From: Pectobacterium polonicum
Lineage (GTDB): Bacteria > Pseudomonadota > Gammaproteobacteria > Enterobacterales > Enterobacteriaceae
DNA: 64,000 bases
NCBI RefSeq assembly: GCF_005497185.1
Contig: NZ_RJTN01000012.1
Span: forward strand, 62,001-126,000
Direction of reading: 5' to 3'
Position numbers and translations under genes: made by a program. The notes beneath the pieces are model-generated. The model was not told the DNA's origin, did no database searches, and was given only the letters and a program-made list of their open reading frames with translations. Shown here in pieces: positions 1 to 9,016 of this stretch (positions within the stretch are counted from its first letter, which is position 1; each line of letters starts with the position of its first letter).

Positions 1-409
1 ACAGGTTTTTCGTACCTACGCTGCCATCGGCGTTGCGGTAACCTTCAAAGGTGTAGCCTTCCAGAGGGGGAAGCGCGGGGGGGATTTTGGTTGCCAGCGG
101 CAGGGTTTCTAGCGCAGGAGCCTGAGGCAATTCGACCAGGGATTCATCAATCCAGCTTCCCTGGGCAATATCGCGCAGTGCATACCCGATAATTTCGCCA
201 TAGCGGATGATTGCACCTGCTTTGGCGATATCAACAAGGGCAACTTTGTGCCCCTGTGGAACATGCTCAATTAATTCCAGATCATCATTAAAACGGGTTC
301 CGGCACGTAAGCCATTATTATTAACAACAATGGCAACATTATCAGAATCATGAACCTTAATATAAAGTGGCTGCTCTTGTGCAGCATTACTTTCTGATTT
401 ATCTGACAT
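1..409 (-). CDS. garD: galactarate dehydratase, N-terminal part (runs off window)
   Basis: The first 136 codons of galactarate (D-galactaric acid) dehydratase, read right to left; the rest lies beyond base 1. The enzyme removes water from galactarate to give 5-keto-4-deoxy-D-glucarate, the intermediate also made by GudD. The translation starts [20 protein letters not shown] and carries the SAF-like N-terminal domain, followed by a proline-rich linker and the conserved block [19 protein letters not shown] that opens the main domain. The residues match my memory of E. coli GarD much better than altronate dehydratase UxaA. It is divergent from gudP with about 550 bases between the starts, so both probably share control elements. 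The ATG at 407-409 is the only good start. Confidence 0.93.
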   Translation of the reverse strand, partial: MSDKSESNAAQEQPLYIKVHDSDNVAIVVNNNGLRAGTRFNDDLELIEHVPQGHKVALVDIAKAGAIIRYGEIIGYALRDIAQGSWIDESLVELPQAPALETLPLATKIPPALPPLEGYTFEGYRNADGSVGTKNL

Positions 410-577
410 GATGCAAGCCTTTATTATTGGTTTATCAGAAACGCAGTAGTCACTATTACCACGCTATTACTTCATTGCTCGCTAATGAGTATACGTGAGG
501 TTCTCTTCTCGTACATTATGCAATTGACCTAAGCCGGCGTTTTTTGTTTCTGATTTATCAGGCTAAGTGCCAATTTT

Positions 578-595
578 CGGTGAGTTTGATCACAT
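578..595. promoter_or_regulatory. candidate CRP-cAMP binding site
   Basis: GGTGA-N6-TCACA at 579-594 matches the palindromic CRP consensus TGTGA-N6-TCACA at 9 of 10 fixed positions. It lies about 170 bases upstream of garD and 370 bases upstream of gudP. Catabolite control fits a sugar-acid pathway. Confidence 0.55.
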
Positions 596-891
596 TCTGC
601 CTACACCTGGTTTCTAAGGCGGAAATGAAAATAATGTGTATGAATGTAAATAGAGAATAACGGCATTTTTCGTGAAATACCTCGCACTATATAGGGCAAG
701 TGCACCAACATATTCCAAAGGGGATTTTTAATGTTGTGCTTTTATCTAGTGAGCACTCAGCAGGTAAAAATTATAATGTTCCTGCGAGTTGAAAATGTCA
801 GCTAATTACTCTGAAGCTATATAGCCTGGCTATTCGCAAAAAAAAATAAAAATGGGAATTTAACTATACCCTAAATAATCCACTGATCTTC

Positions 892-908
892 ATTCTGATA
901 ACCCTACA
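892..908 (+). promoter_or_regulatory. 17-bp motif shared by gudP and gudX upstream regions (copy 1)
   Basis: ATTCTGATAACCCTACA, 57 bases before the gudP start, is identical to 2699-2715 upstream of gudX. It is followed at 922-932 by TTTGGAATGAA, whose reverse complement lies after the second copy at 2723-2733. A shorter match, TAACCCTACA, occurs at 4273-4282 before gudD. This is a candidate operator for the pathway regulator (CdaR type); no binding evidence is available. Confidence 0.4.
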
Positions 909-964
909 CCGTTATCTGTTATTTGGAATGAATGAGCGAACCGCGATTGAAGCAGGAGTTCATC

Positions 965-2317
965 ATGAATACAGTAAGCTCAGCAGCTGGCGCGATACAA
1001 AAGAGAACAAACGCCCGCTACTGGATTGTCGTGATGTTGTTTATTGTCACGTCATTTAACTATGGAGACCGTGCGACCTTGTCCATTGCTGGTTCAGCAA
1101 TGTCTAAGGAAATTGGGTTGGATGCGGTGGGGATGGGCTATATCTTCTCTGCGTTCTCCTGGGCATACGTTATTGGTCAAATACCTGGAGGCTGGCTGCT
1201 CGATCGCTTTGGCTCAAAGAAAGTCTACTTCTATAGTATCTTCACCTGGTCGATTTTTACCTTATTACAAGGGTTTGTCGATATATTCAGCGGCGCGGGC
1301 ATCGTTATTTCTCTGTTCCTTTTACGCTTTATGGTTGGCCTGTGTGAATCGCCTTCCTTCCCAGGAAATAGCCGTATTGTCGCTGCCTGGTTCCCTGCAC
1401 AAGAGCGTGGAACCGCCGTCGCGATATTCAACTCGGCACAGTACTTTGCGACGGTGATCTTCGCCCCTATCATGGGCTGGCTGGTACATGCTGTGGGTTG
1501 GGCGCATGTGTTCTGGTTCATGGGTGGGTTGGGTATTATCCTTAGCTTTGTCTGGCTGAAAGTGATCCATGATCCGAAGGATCACCCTAGCGTGAATCAG
1601 GCTGAACTGGATTATATTGAAGCCGGTGGCGCACTGATTAATATGGATGCCAAAGGGTCGAAGAATGCGACCGTGAAGGGTGAAAAATGGCATCAGATCA
1701 AGCAATTAATGCAGTCTCGTATGATGCTTGGTGTTTACATCGGTCAATATTGCATTAACGCATTAACCTACTTCTTTATCACTTGGTTCCCGCTTTATCT
1801 GGTTCAGGCGCGCGGGATGTCGATCCTCAAAGCGGGATTTGTCGCCTCGGTGCCTGCTATCTGCGGTTTTGTCGGCGGCGTTCTGGGGGGCATCATTTCT
1901 GATTATCTGATGCGCCGGACTAATTCACTGACCTTTGCCCGTAAAACACCTATTGTTCTCGGTATGTTGCTCTCCATGTCGATGGTGATTTGTAACTACG
2001 TTGAAACCGAGTGGGTCGTCATTGCGGTGATGTCTGCTGCCTTCTTCGGCAAAGGTATTGGTGCGCTGGGCTGGGCGGTTATGGCCGATACTGCACCGAA
2101 AGAAATCAGCGGGTTAAGCGGTGGGCTGTTCAATATGTTCGGTAATGCGTCAGGTATCGTAACGCCGATTGCAATTGGCTACATCATCGGGATGACCGGC
2201 TCTTTTAATGGTGGTCTGGTGTATGTCGGGATTCACGCGCTGGTTGCTATCGTTAGCTACCTGTTCATCGTGCAAGATATTAAACGTATCGAATTGAAGC
2301 CGTTCGTTAAGCGTTAA
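965..2317 (+). CDS. gudP: D-glucarate/galactarate MFS transporter GudP
   Basis: Inner-membrane major facilitator permease of the anion:cation symporter family that imports glucarate and galactarate with protons. The 450-residue product begins MNTVSSAAGAIQKRTNARYW and has about 12 hydrophobic segments. It has the DRATLSIAG block after helix 1, the WLLDRFGSKKVY loop between helices 2 and 3, and the ending DIKRIELKP typical of GudP. The frame is open from 932, but the ATG at 965 has GGAG seven bases ahead and gives the usual GudP N-terminus, so it is preferred. First gene of the gudP-gudX-gudD-garL-garR-garK series. A 13-bp stem follows the stop (2359-2397), so at least part of transcription may end before gudX. 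Confidence 0.95.
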   Translation: MNTVSSAAGAIQKRTNARYWIVVMLFIVTSFNYGDRATLSIAGSAMSKEIGLDAVGMGYIFSAFSWAYVIGQIPGGWLLDRFGSKKVYFYSIFTWSIFTLLQGFVDIFSGAGIVISLFLLRFMVGLCESPSFPGNSRIVAAWFPAQERGTAVAIFNSAQYFATVIFAPIMGWLVHAVGWAHVFWFMGGLGIILSFVWLKVIHDPKDHPSVNQAELDYIEAGGALINMDAKGSKNATVKGEKWHQIKQLMQSRMMLGVYIGQYCINALTYFFITWFPLYLVQARGMSILKAGFVASVPAICGFVGGVLGGIISDYLMRRTNSLTFARKTPIVLGMLLSMSMVICNYVETEWVVIAVMSAAFFGKGIGALGWAVMADTAPKEISGLSGGLFNMFGNASGIVTPIAIGYIIGMTGSFNGGLVYVGIHALVAIVSYLFIVQDIKRIELKPFVKR

Positions 2318-2358
2318 AGCCATTCGCTACGGCATTAATCTGCGGGTAGGAAGTAACA

Positions 2359-2397
2359 CAAAACGCTGCGCTGTCATATTGATGGCGCAGCGTTTTG
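2359..2397. terminator. hairpin after gudP
   Basis: A perfect 13-bp stem (CAAAACGCTGCGC at 2359-2371 pairs with 2385-2397) has a 13-base loop and lies 42 bases past the gudP stop. The arm ends in TTTTG rather than a long T run, so termination may be partial. Confidence 0.6.
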
Positions 2398-2698
2398 CCA
2401 TTTATTTATGTCATGAAAAGTAGGGGGATATTTCTTCAACGTCGGGTGCCAATGGTACGTATTCCGGTGTTTATCAGGCAGAAATTCGCTTTTCCTCGTT
2501 TTCGTGAAACATCTCCCATTCGACTGTGATAATGACATATTTAATCTGTATTTAGACGGGGAATGCTGTGCTATTGCCCAATGAGTTGTGAAATAAGAAA
2601 ACTTATACTTTTTACTGAGGTTGGTAAGGCGGTACGGATTACAACATCGCTTTCCTGACTGGTTTATTTCGGTATCGGGACAGTTATAACCTGTTTTT

Positions 2699-2715
2699 AT
2701 TCTGATAACCCTACA
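2699..2715 (+). promoter_or_regulatory. 17-bp motif shared by gudP and gudX upstream regions (copy 2)
   Basis: Second exact copy of ATTCTGATAACCCTACA, about 60 bases upstream of the small ORF at 2777 and 208 bases upstream of gudX. Its presence behind the gudP hairpin suggests a second regulated promoter for gudX onward. Confidence 0.4.
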
Positions 2716-2776
2716 AGCATGGTTCATTCCAAATCAGAGTAAAAACAAGGTCGCGCTAATAAAGTAGGAAAACAAC

Positions 2777-2923
2777 ATGAAATCATCTACTGGTGCACCA
2801 TCTGTTTTTTCTTTCTGTATGACTGAATTATTTTCATCTGCCTCAATGTGTACCTGCGTTTTGGCAAACATCGGAAACCTAAGCGTAAACCCTGTGCGCT
2901 CCATTCATGACGGGAGCCTGTGA
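2777..2923 (+). CDS. possible 48-residue leader ORF overlapping the gudX start
   Basis: An ATG with AGGA seven bases upstream opens a 48-codon frame starting [20 protein letters not shown] and ending SIHDGSL. Its TGA (2921-2923) overlaps the gudX ATG (2923-2925) as TGATG, the arrangement used for translational coupling. I recognise no family; the peptide is rich in Ser and has three Cys. It could be a leader peptide, a coupled small protein or a chance frame. The ribosome site and exact stop/start overlap argue for function. No comparison with other strains was possible. Confidence 0.4.
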   Translation: MKSSTGAPSVFSFCMTELFSSASMCTCVLANIGNLSVNPVRSIHDGSL

Positions 2924-4275
2924 TGACAAGCTTTTCAGCGACGCCTGTAATTACCGATATGAAAGTCATCCCCGTTGCAGGCTATGACAGCATGCTGCTG
3001 AACATCGGCGGCGCACATGGCGCTTACTTCACCCGTAATCTCGTCATTCTAACCGACAGCGCCGGGCATACTGGTGTCGGCGAAGCGCCCGGTGGTGAAG
3101 TCATTTACAACACGCTGGTTGAAGCGATTCCCCGCGTAAAAGGCGAACAAATCGCCCGCATGAACCGTCTGGTTCATGATATTCATCTCGGCAACCAATC
3201 TTCTGATTTTGATTCTTTCGGCAAAGGTGCCTGGACGTTTGAGCTGCGCGTGAATGCGGTGGCAGCACTCGAAGCGGCACTGCTCGATCTGCTGGGACAA
3301 TTCATGGGTGTCCCTGTTGCTGAACTGCTGGGGCCGGGTAAACAGCGTGATGAAGTCACCGTGCTCGGTTATCTGTTCTATATCGGCGATCGCATGAAGA
3401 CGGATTTACCTTATCTGTCGGGTGAGAAAGTATCAGGTGAGAAAGGCAAGCACGAGTGGTATCACCTGCGTCACCAGCAGGCGATGGACAGCGAGGCGAT
3501 TGTGCGTTTGGCCGAAGCCACGACCGACCGCTACGGATTTAAAGATTTCAAACTCAAAGGCGGCGTGCTGCCCGGCGAGCAGGAAATCGATGCCGTGAAG
3601 GCGCTGAAGAAACGGTTCCCGGATGCGCGTATTACCGTCGATCCCAACGGCGCCTGGCTGCTGGATGAAGCGATCGGATTGTGCAAAGACATGAAGGGCA
3701 TTCTGACTTACGCGGAAGACCCGTGTGGTGCCGAGCAAGGTTTCTCTGGCCGTGAAGTGATGGCGGAATTCCGCCGTGCTACTGGGCTACCAGTCGCGAC
3801 CAACATGATTGCCACCAACTGGCGTGAAATGAACCATGCCGTGATGTTGCAGGCGGTCGATATTCCGCTCGCCGATCCCCATTTCTGGACGATGCACGGT
3901 GCGGTGCGTGTCGCCCAACTGTGTGATGAGTGGGGCCTGACGTGGGGTTGCCATTCAAATAACCATTTCGATATCTCCCTGGCGATGTTCACACACGTGG
4001 GTGCGGCGGCACCGGGTAACCCGACAGCGATTGATACGCACTGGATCTGGCAGGAAGGGCAGCATCTGACCAAAGAGCCGCTGCAAATTGTCAACGGCAA
4101 AATTAAGGTGCCGGATCGTCCCGGTCTGGGCATTGAGCTGGATATGGCACAGGTGATGAAGGCTCACGATCTGTACAAAAAATTACCGAGCGGGGCACGT
4201 AATGATGCCGTCGCCATGCAGTATCTGATTCCTGGTTGGAAGTTTGATCGCAAACGCCCGGTTTTTGGCCGCTAA
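2923..4275 (+). CDS. gudX: glucarate dehydratase-related protein GudX
   Basis: A 450-residue enolase-superfamily protein of the glucarate dehydratase group and a close paralogue of GudD next door. It retains the superfamily blocks: DFKLKGG with the general-base lysine near residue 215, TVDPNGAW and [14 protein letters not shown] with acidic metal ligands, ATNMIATNW, and [12 protein letters not shown] with the catalytic histidine. In E. coli GudX is reported as a poor glucarate dehydratase, and its job is uncertain. The ATG at 2923 has GGGAG at 2912-2916; a GTG at 2920 is in frame but worse placed. Its start overlaps the stop of a small ORF. gudD follows after 37 bases. Confidence 0.93.
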   Translation: MTSFSATPVITDMKVIPVAGYDSMLLNIGGAHGAYFTRNLVILTDSAGHTGVGEAPGGEVIYNTLVEAIPRVKGEQIARMNRLVHDIHLGNQSSDFDSFGKGAWTFELRVNAVAALEAALLDLLGQFMGVPVAELLGPGKQRDEVTVLGYLFYIGDRMKTDLPYLSGEKVSGEKGKHEWYHLRHQQAMDSEAIVRLAEATTDRYGFKDFKLKGGVLPGEQEIDAVKALKKRFPDARITVDPNGAWLLDEAIGLCKDMKGILTYAEDPCGAEQGFSGREVMAEFRRATGLPVATNMIATNWREMNHAVMLQAVDIPLADPHFWTMHGAVRVAQLCDEWGLTWGCHSNNHFDISLAMFTHVGAAAPGNPTAIDTHWIWQEGQHLTKEPLQIVNGKIKVPDRPGLGIELDMAQVMKAHDLYKKLPSGARNDAVAMQYLIPGWKFDRKRPVFGR

Positions 4276-4312
4276 CCCTACATAGAAAAATTAGAGAGAT
4301 AAGGATAAGAAA

Positions 4313-5653
4313 ATGACATTGCAAAGTTCAACGCCGGTTATTACCCACATGCAGGTTATTCCGGTTGCAGGTCACGACAGTATGCTGCTTAACCTGAGTG
4401 GCGCACATGCGCCCTATTTCACGCGCAACATTGTGATTCTGAAAGATAACGCTGGGAATACCGGTGTCGGTGAGATTCCCGGCGGTGAAAAAATCCGCCA
4501 GACGCTGGAGGATGCTGCCGCATTGGTGGTGGGGAAAACGTTGGGTGAATACAAAAACGTGATGACGGCGGTGCGTGCGCAGTTCGCTGACCGTGATTCA
4601 TCCGGGCGCGGTTTGCAGACGTTCGATCTACGTACCACCATCCATGTCGTTACAGGGATTGAAGCCGCCATGCTTGACCTGCTGGGGCAATTCCTCAATG
4701 TCAGCGTGGCTTCGCTGCTAGGTGATGGCCAACAGCGTGATGCGGTAGAAATGCTGGGTTATCTGTTCTACATCGGCGATCGTAATAAAACCGATCTGCC
4801 TTACCAGAGTCAGGCTAACGAGAAATGCGACTGGTATCGCCTGCGCCACGAAGAAGCCCTGACGCCAGAAACCATCGTGCGTTTGGCAGAAGCCGCGTAT
4901 GAAAAATACGGTTTCAATGATTTCAAACTGAAAGGCGGCGTCTTGGCGGGTAGCGAAGAGGCCGAAGCGGTGACTGCGCTGGCGAAACGCTTCCCGCAGG
5001 CGCGCATCACGCTAGACCCGAACGGCGCCTGGTCGCTGGATGAAGCTATCGGTTTGGGCAAACAACTGCGCGGCGTGTTGGCGTATGCGGAAGATCCGTG
5101 CGGCGCGGAACAAGGTTTCTCCGGTCGTGAAGTGATGGCGGAATTCCGCCGTGCGACGGGGCTGCCTACTGCGACTAACATGATCGCCACCGACTGGCGA
5201 CAAATGGGCCACACCATCTCGCTGCAATCGGTCGATATTCCGTTGGCCGATCCGCATTTCTGGACGATGCAAGGTTCTGTTCGTGTGGCGCAGATGTGCC
5301 ACGAATGGGGCTTAACCTGGGGTTCTCACTCCAATAACCACTTTGATATTTCACTGGCGATGTTTACCCAGGTTGCCGCAGCGGCTCCGGGTAAGATTAC
5401 GGCGATTGATACGCACTGGATTTGGCAGGAAGGCAACCAACGCCTGACGAAAGAACCATTGCAGATTGTTGGCGGCATGGTGGAAGTGCCGAAGAAACCG
5501 GGTCTGGGTGTCGAGCTGGATATGGATCAGGTAATGAAAGCACACGAACTGTATAAAAACATGGGATTAGGCGCACGTAACGACGCAATGGGAATGCAGT
5601 ACCTTATTCCTGAGTGGACGTTTGATAATAAACGTCCGTGTCTGGTTCGCTAA
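4313..5653 (+). CDS. gudD: D-glucarate dehydratase GudD
   Basis: Cytoplasmic Mg-dependent glucarate dehydratase, 446 residues, the usual family length. It converts D-glucarate (and the epimer L-idarate) to 5-keto-4-deoxy-D-glucarate. Seen in order: the N-terminal capping domain with [13 protein letters not shown], then a barrel carrying DFKLKGGVL (Lys near 207), [36 protein letters not shown] (catalytic His near 339) and [11 protein letters not shown]. Most barrel blocks are nearly identical to those of GudX, showing an old tandem duplication. A purine-rich stretch (AGAGATAAGGATAAG) precedes the ATG. It sits between gudX and garL in the same transcription direction. Confidence 0.95.
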   Translation: MTLQSSTPVITHMQVIPVAGHDSMLLNLSGAHAPYFTRNIVILKDNAGNTGVGEIPGGEKIRQTLEDAAALVVGKTLGEYKNVMTAVRAQFADRDSSGRGLQTFDLRTTIHVVTGIEAAMLDLLGQFLNVSVASLLGDGQQRDAVEMLGYLFYIGDRNKTDLPYQSQANEKCDWYRLRHEEALTPETIVRLAEAAYEKYGFNDFKLKGGVLAGSEEAEAVTALAKRFPQARITLDPNGAWSLDEAIGLGKQLRGVLAYAEDPCGAEQGFSGREVMAEFRRATGLPTATNMIATDWRQMGHTISLQSVDIPLADPHFWTMQGSVRVAQMCHEWGLTWGSHSNNHFDISLAMFTQVAAAAPGKITAIDTHWIWQEGNQRLTKEPLQIVGGMVEVPKKPGLGVELDMDQVMKAHELYKNMGLGARNDAMGMQYLIPEWTFDNKRPCLVR

Positions 5654-5679
5654 CGTTCTACTTTTCCGTTTTTTTAGCG

Positions 5680-5700
5680 CGCCGCTTCAGGTAAGCGGCG
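5680..5700 (+). promoter_or_regulatory. intercistronic hairpin between gudD and garL
   Basis: CGCCGCTT (5680-5687) pairs with AAGCGGCG (5693-5700) over a 5-base loop, 23 bases ahead of the garL start. No T run follows, so it looks like an mRNA-stabilising or processing hairpin rather than a full terminator. Confidence 0.4.
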
Positions 5701-5722
5701 CTGGAATGACCGAGGATAAAAA

Positions 5723-6493
5723 ATGAAGACTCCGCTGTTACCTAACCGTTTTCGCCAAGATTTGCAGCAGGGGAAAACGCTGATTGGCTGCTGGTGTGCG
5801 TTAGGCAATCCGATTTCAACCGAAGTGCTGGGGCTGGCGGGATTCGACTGGCTCGTGCTGGATGGAGAGCACGCGCCTAATGATATCGTGACGTTTATTC
5901 CTCAGCTCATGGCGCTGAAAGGCAGCCACAGCGCGCCCGTCGTTCGTCCGCCATGCAATGAGCCAATCATCATCAAACGGCTGCTGGATATTGGGTTCAA
6001 TAACTTTCTGATCCCCTTCGTGGAAACGGCGGAAGAAGCCGCGCGTGCGGTGGCCTCCACCCGCTATCCGCCAGCGGGGATTCGCGGCGTTTCCGTGGCG
6101 CATCGTAGCAACAGCTATGGCACTGAGCCGGACTATTTCGCCAAGATTAACGACAACATTACCGTCGTGGTGCAAATCGAAAGTCAGGACGGCCTCGACA
6201 ATCTGGATGCGATCATCGCGGTTGATGGCGTAGACGGCGTATTTGTTGGCCCGAGCGATCTGTCTGCGGCGCTGGGCTATCTCGGTCAGCCTAACCACCC
6301 CGACGTGCAGAAGGCGATCCGCCACATCTTCGATCGCGTTGCGGCGCATAACAAACCGTGCGGCATTCTGGCACCGGTTGAAGCCGATGCGCGTCGCTAT
6401 CTGGAATGGGGCGCAAGCTTCGTCGCGGTCGGTAGCGATCTGGGTGTGTTCCGCAGTGCAACACAGGCGCTGAGCGACAAGTACAAGAAGTAA
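5723..6493 (+). CDS. garL: 5-keto-4-deoxy-D-glucarate aldolase GarL
   Basis: Class II HpcH/HpaI-type aldolase, 256 residues, splitting 5-keto-4-deoxy-D-glucarate into pyruvate and tartronate semialdehyde. Visible signatures are [10 protein letters not shown] near residue 50 (with the base histidine), [18 protein letters not shown] (substrate arginine), [11 protein letters not shown] and [16 protein letters not shown] with the metal-binding glutamate and aspartate, and [17 protein letters not shown] near the end. The length and sequence match E. coli GarL. It lies 69 bases after gudD, behind a short hairpin, and acts directly on the GudD and GarD product. GAGGATAAAAA supplies the ribosome site. 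Confidence 0.95.
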   Translation: MKTPLLPNRFRQDLQQGKTLIGCWCALGNPISTEVLGLAGFDWLVLDGEHAPNDIVTFIPQLMALKGSHSAPVVRPPCNEPIIIKRLLDIGFNNFLIPFVETAEEAARAVASTRYPPAGIRGVSVAHRSNSYGTEPDYFAKINDNITVVVQIESQDGLDNLDAIIAVDGVDGVFVGPSDLSAALGYLGQPNHPDVQKAIRHIFDRVAAHNKPCGILAPVEADARRYLEWGASFVAVGSDLGVFRSATQALSDKYKK

Positions 6494-6531
6494 TTCAGAC
6501 CGTTGACAAACCTATTTACGGAACGAGAACG

Positions 6532-6632
6532 ATGGTAATGGGATAGAAGAGTAAAGCGTCCGCGCCAGGGATGGCGCGGCTCGAGCTTACAGGGACGTAC
6601 TTGCAGCGTCTTTACGATCTACCCATTACCAT
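6532..6632. repeat. 101-bp imperfect palindromic intergenic element
   Basis: Outer arms ATGGTAATGGG (6532-6542) and CCCATTACCAT (6622-6632) are exact inverted repeats. Inside them GTAAAG (6551-6556) pairs with CTTTAC (6610-6615), and CCGCGCC (6560-6566) pairs with GGCGCGG (6573-6579). The element fills most of the garL-garR gap. It has the look of an enterobacterial ERIC/MITE-class intergenic repeat, but no second copy was seen in this window. Confidence 0.6.
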
Positions 6633-6745
6633 TGCTCGGTGTATTTTGTCAGCAAATTCAGTCATTCCGCCGCGAATTGGACCCGCCATGATGCGGGCCA
6701 TCGTGAATTGAAGTGATATCTACATCAGACAATGAGGTTAGGGCG

Positions 6746-7630
6746 ATGAAAATTGGTTTTATTGGATTGGGCATCATGGGAAAACCGATGAGTAAAAATC
6801 TGCTAAAAGCAGGTTACTCATTAGTCGTGATGGATAGAAATCTGGACGCGGTTGCGGAAGTCGTGGCAGCAGGCGCAACGGCGGCTGAAACGCCGAAACA
6901 GGTTGCGGAACAGAGCGACGTTATCATCACCATGTTGCCTAACTCTCCACACGTTAAAGAGGTGGTGCTGGGCGAAAATGGCGTTATCGACGGTGCGCGT
7001 GCCGGAAGCATTGTGGTGGATATGAGTTCCATCGCACCGCTTGCCAGCCGTGAAATTGCTACCGCGCTGGCGGTGAAAGAGATCGCTATGCTGGACGCCC
7101 CGGTTAGCGGCGGTGAACCCAAAGCGATCGACGGCACGCTGTCCGTGATGGTGGGCGGTGACAAGGCGCAGTTTGACCGCTGCTTTGAAATTCTGAAGTC
7201 AATGGCAGGTTCCGTTGTACATACCGGCGATATCGGTGCGGGCAACGTCACCAAACTGGCGAACCAGGTCATTGTGGCACTGAACATTGCCGCGATGTCT
7301 GAAGCGCTGGTATTAGCGACGAAAGCGGGTGTTAACCCCGATCTGGTTTATCAGGCGATTCGCGGTGGGTTAGCGGGCAGCACTGTATTGGATGCGAAAG
7401 CGCCAATGGTGATGGATCGTAACTTCAAGCCGGGGTTCCGTATCGATCTGCATATCAAAGATCTGGCCAATGCATTGGATACCTCACACGGCGTTGGTGC
7501 ACAGTTACCGTTAACGGCGGCGGTGATGGAAATGATGCAGGCGCTGAAAGCGGACGATCTGGGATCGGCTGACCACAGTGCACTGGCGTGTTATTACGAG
7601 AAACTGGCTAAAGTAGAAGTTACGCGATAA
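6746..7630 (+). CDS. garR: tartronate semialdehyde reductase GarR
   Basis: NAD(P)H-dependent 2-hydroxy-3-oxopropionate reductase, reducing tartronate semialdehyde to D-glycerate. The 294-residue product opens MKIGFIGLGIMGKPMSKNLL with the GxGxxG dinucleotide-binding loop. It has DAPVSGGEPKA near residue 120 (substrate loop), GAGNVTKLANQ with the catalytic lysine near 170, and the C-terminal helix DLGSADHSALACYYEKLAK. The frame is open from 6713, but the ATG at 6746 has GAGG eight bases upstream and restores the standard family start. It lies downstream of garL across a 250-base gap occupied by a palindromic repeat. Confidence 0.95.
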   Translation: MKIGFIGLGIMGKPMSKNLLKAGYSLVVMDRNLDAVAEVVAAGATAAETPKQVAEQSDVIITMLPNSPHVKEVVLGENGVIDGARAGSIVVDMSSIAPLASREIATALAVKEIAMLDAPVSGGEPKAIDGTLSVMVGGDKAQFDRCFEILKSMAGSVVHTGDIGAGNVTKLANQVIVALNIAAMSEALVLATKAGVNPDLVYQAIRGGLAGSTVLDAKAPMVMDRNFKPGFRIDLHIKDLANALDTSHGVGAQLPLTAAVMEMMQALKADDLGSADHSALACYYEKLAKVEVTR

Positions 7631-7651
7631 GCCGTGAAGCGATAGTCACGA

Positions 7652-7672
7652 GGCTGGCACAGGATGCCAGCC
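7652..7672 (+). promoter_or_regulatory. hairpin between garR and garK
   Basis: GGCTGGCA (7652-7659) pairs exactly with TGCCAGCC (7665-7672) over a 5-base loop, 21 bases after the garR stop. It has no T run, so termination is doubtful. The remaining 130 bases before garK show no other structure. Confidence 0.35.
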
Positions 7673-7806
7673 GACTGGCAGATAAGCATTCTGATCTACC
7701 CAAGAGATTTCAGGATCTCTGCCCTGAAAGCTGATGGGTATAAGCGCTATTTCATGAGCGCGCGGATTATTGATGCAATCGGAACGTTGATGAAATCGGA
7801 TCGTTT

Positions 7807-8952
7807 ATGAAAATAGTGATCGCACCGGATTCTTATAAAGAAAGCCTGTCTGCACAAGAGGTTGCTACGCAGATTGAAAAGGGATTTCGTGAAATATTTC
7901 CCGATGCCTGCTATGTCAAATTGCCCGTTGCAGATGGTGGAGAAGGCACGGTTGAAGCCATGGTTGCTGCGACCGATGGCAAGATTGTGAATGTTAAGGT
8001 GACAGGACCGTTAGGCGATAATATTGACGCGTTCTTTGGCCTGTCTGGCGATGAAAAAACGGCGTTTATTGAAATGGCGGCGGCAAGCGGCCTAGAGCGC
8101 GTACCTTCGCAACTGCGTAATCCGTTAAAGACCACTAGCTATGGTACAGGCGAGTTAATTCGCTGTGCGTTAGATCACGGTGTTCAGCACTGCATCATCG
8201 GGATTGGCGGGAGCGCAACCAATGACGGCGGGTCGGGCATGGTACAGGCGCTGGGCGCTAAGCTGTTGGATAAGCAGGGTGAGCAGATTGGTTTTGGTGG
8301 TGGTGAACTCGACAAACTTGCCCGCATTGATATCAGTAAGCTGGATGAGCGTATCAAAGGCTGCCGCTTTGAAGTGGCCTGTGATGTGACCAACCCGTTG
8401 ACGGGGAAACAGGGCGCATCAGCGATTTTTGGTCCCCAGAAAGGCGCAACGCCGGAGATGATCGAACAGTTGGATAACGCGTTGAAGCATTATGCCGCAG
8501 TGATCCGTCACGATCTGGACATGGACGTGGAACAGGTTCCCGGAGCGGGTGCCGCAGGGGGGATGGGGGCGGCGTTACAGGCCTTTTGCGGCGCTGAGCT
8601 TCGTCAGGGAATAGAAATTGTCACGGAAGCCCTGGGGCTGGATGAACTGGTTCGAGATGCCACGTTGGTGATTACTGGGGAAGGGCGCATCGACAGCCAG
8701 ACGATCCATGGCAAAGTACCGATTGGCGTGGCACGAGTCGCCAAGCAGTACAATAAACCGGTGATTGGCATTGCAGGTAGCCTGACGGCAGATGTCGGCG
8801 TGGTGCATGAGCATGGGTTGGATGCCGTATTCAGTGTGCTGTACAACATCTGTTCACTCGAAGAGGCGTTGGATAATGCGGCAGAGAATGTACGAATGAC
8901 GGCGCGCAATATCGCCGCGACGATCCGGTTGGCGCAGTCAGTGTCGCGCTGA
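7807..8952 (+). CDS. garK: glycerate 2-kinase GarK
   Basis: ATP-dependent kinase converting D-glycerate to 2-phosphoglycerate, the entry point to lower glycolysis. The 381-residue product matches the usual GarK/GlxK length. Conserved blocks are MKIVIAPDSYKESLSA at the N-terminus, PVADGGEGTVEAM near residue 40, IGIGGSATNDGGSGMVQALG near 130, PGAGAAGGMGAAL near 245 and ITGEGRIDSQTIHGK near 295. It ends the glucarate/galactarate gene series. Downstream, a structured intergenic repeat separates it from the convergent barA. Confidence 0.95.
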   Translation: MKIVIAPDSYKESLSAQEVATQIEKGFREIFPDACYVKLPVADGGEGTVEAMVAATDGKIVNVKVTGPLGDNIDAFFGLSGDEKTAFIEMAAASGLERVPSQLRNPLKTTSYGTGELIRCALDHGVQHCIIGIGGSATNDGGSGMVQALGAKLLDKQGEQIGFGGGELDKLARIDISKLDERIKGCRFEVACDVTNPLTGKQGASAIFGPQKGATPEMIEQLDNALKHYAAVIRHDLDMDVEQVPGAGAAGGMGAALQAFCGAELRQGIEIVTEALGLDELVRDATLVITGEGRIDSQTIHGKVPIGVARVAKQYNKPVIGIAGSLTADVGVVHEHGLDAVFSVLYNICSLEEALDNAAENVRMTARNIAATIRLAQSVSR

Positions 8953-9016
8953 GCGCTATGTGATGCGGTAGCAGGATTGTTAATCAGCGCCTTTTATCTA
9001 CACGTTTTTATGCAGA

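Larger units (their letters stand above)
410..964. promoter_or_regulatory. divergent garD/gudP control region
   Basis: This 555-base AT-rich stretch separates the garD and gudP starts. It holds a near-consensus CRP site (578-595) and the 17-base motif at 892-908 that recurs upstream of gudX. An inverted repeat ATAAC-N8-GTTAT lies at 899-916. No gene-like reading frame is seen. In E. coli these genes respond to CdaR and to catabolite repression, so this is the likely landing site for both regulators (inference). Confidence 0.6.

Noticed and set aside
864-880. ERIC end-like TATACCCTAAATAAT upstream of gudP
   Set aside because: Only about 15 bases match and there is no second end or core nearby.
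932-964. Upstream ATG for gudP
   Set aside because: It adds 11 residues that the family lacks, and has no ribosome site; the ATG at 965 has one.
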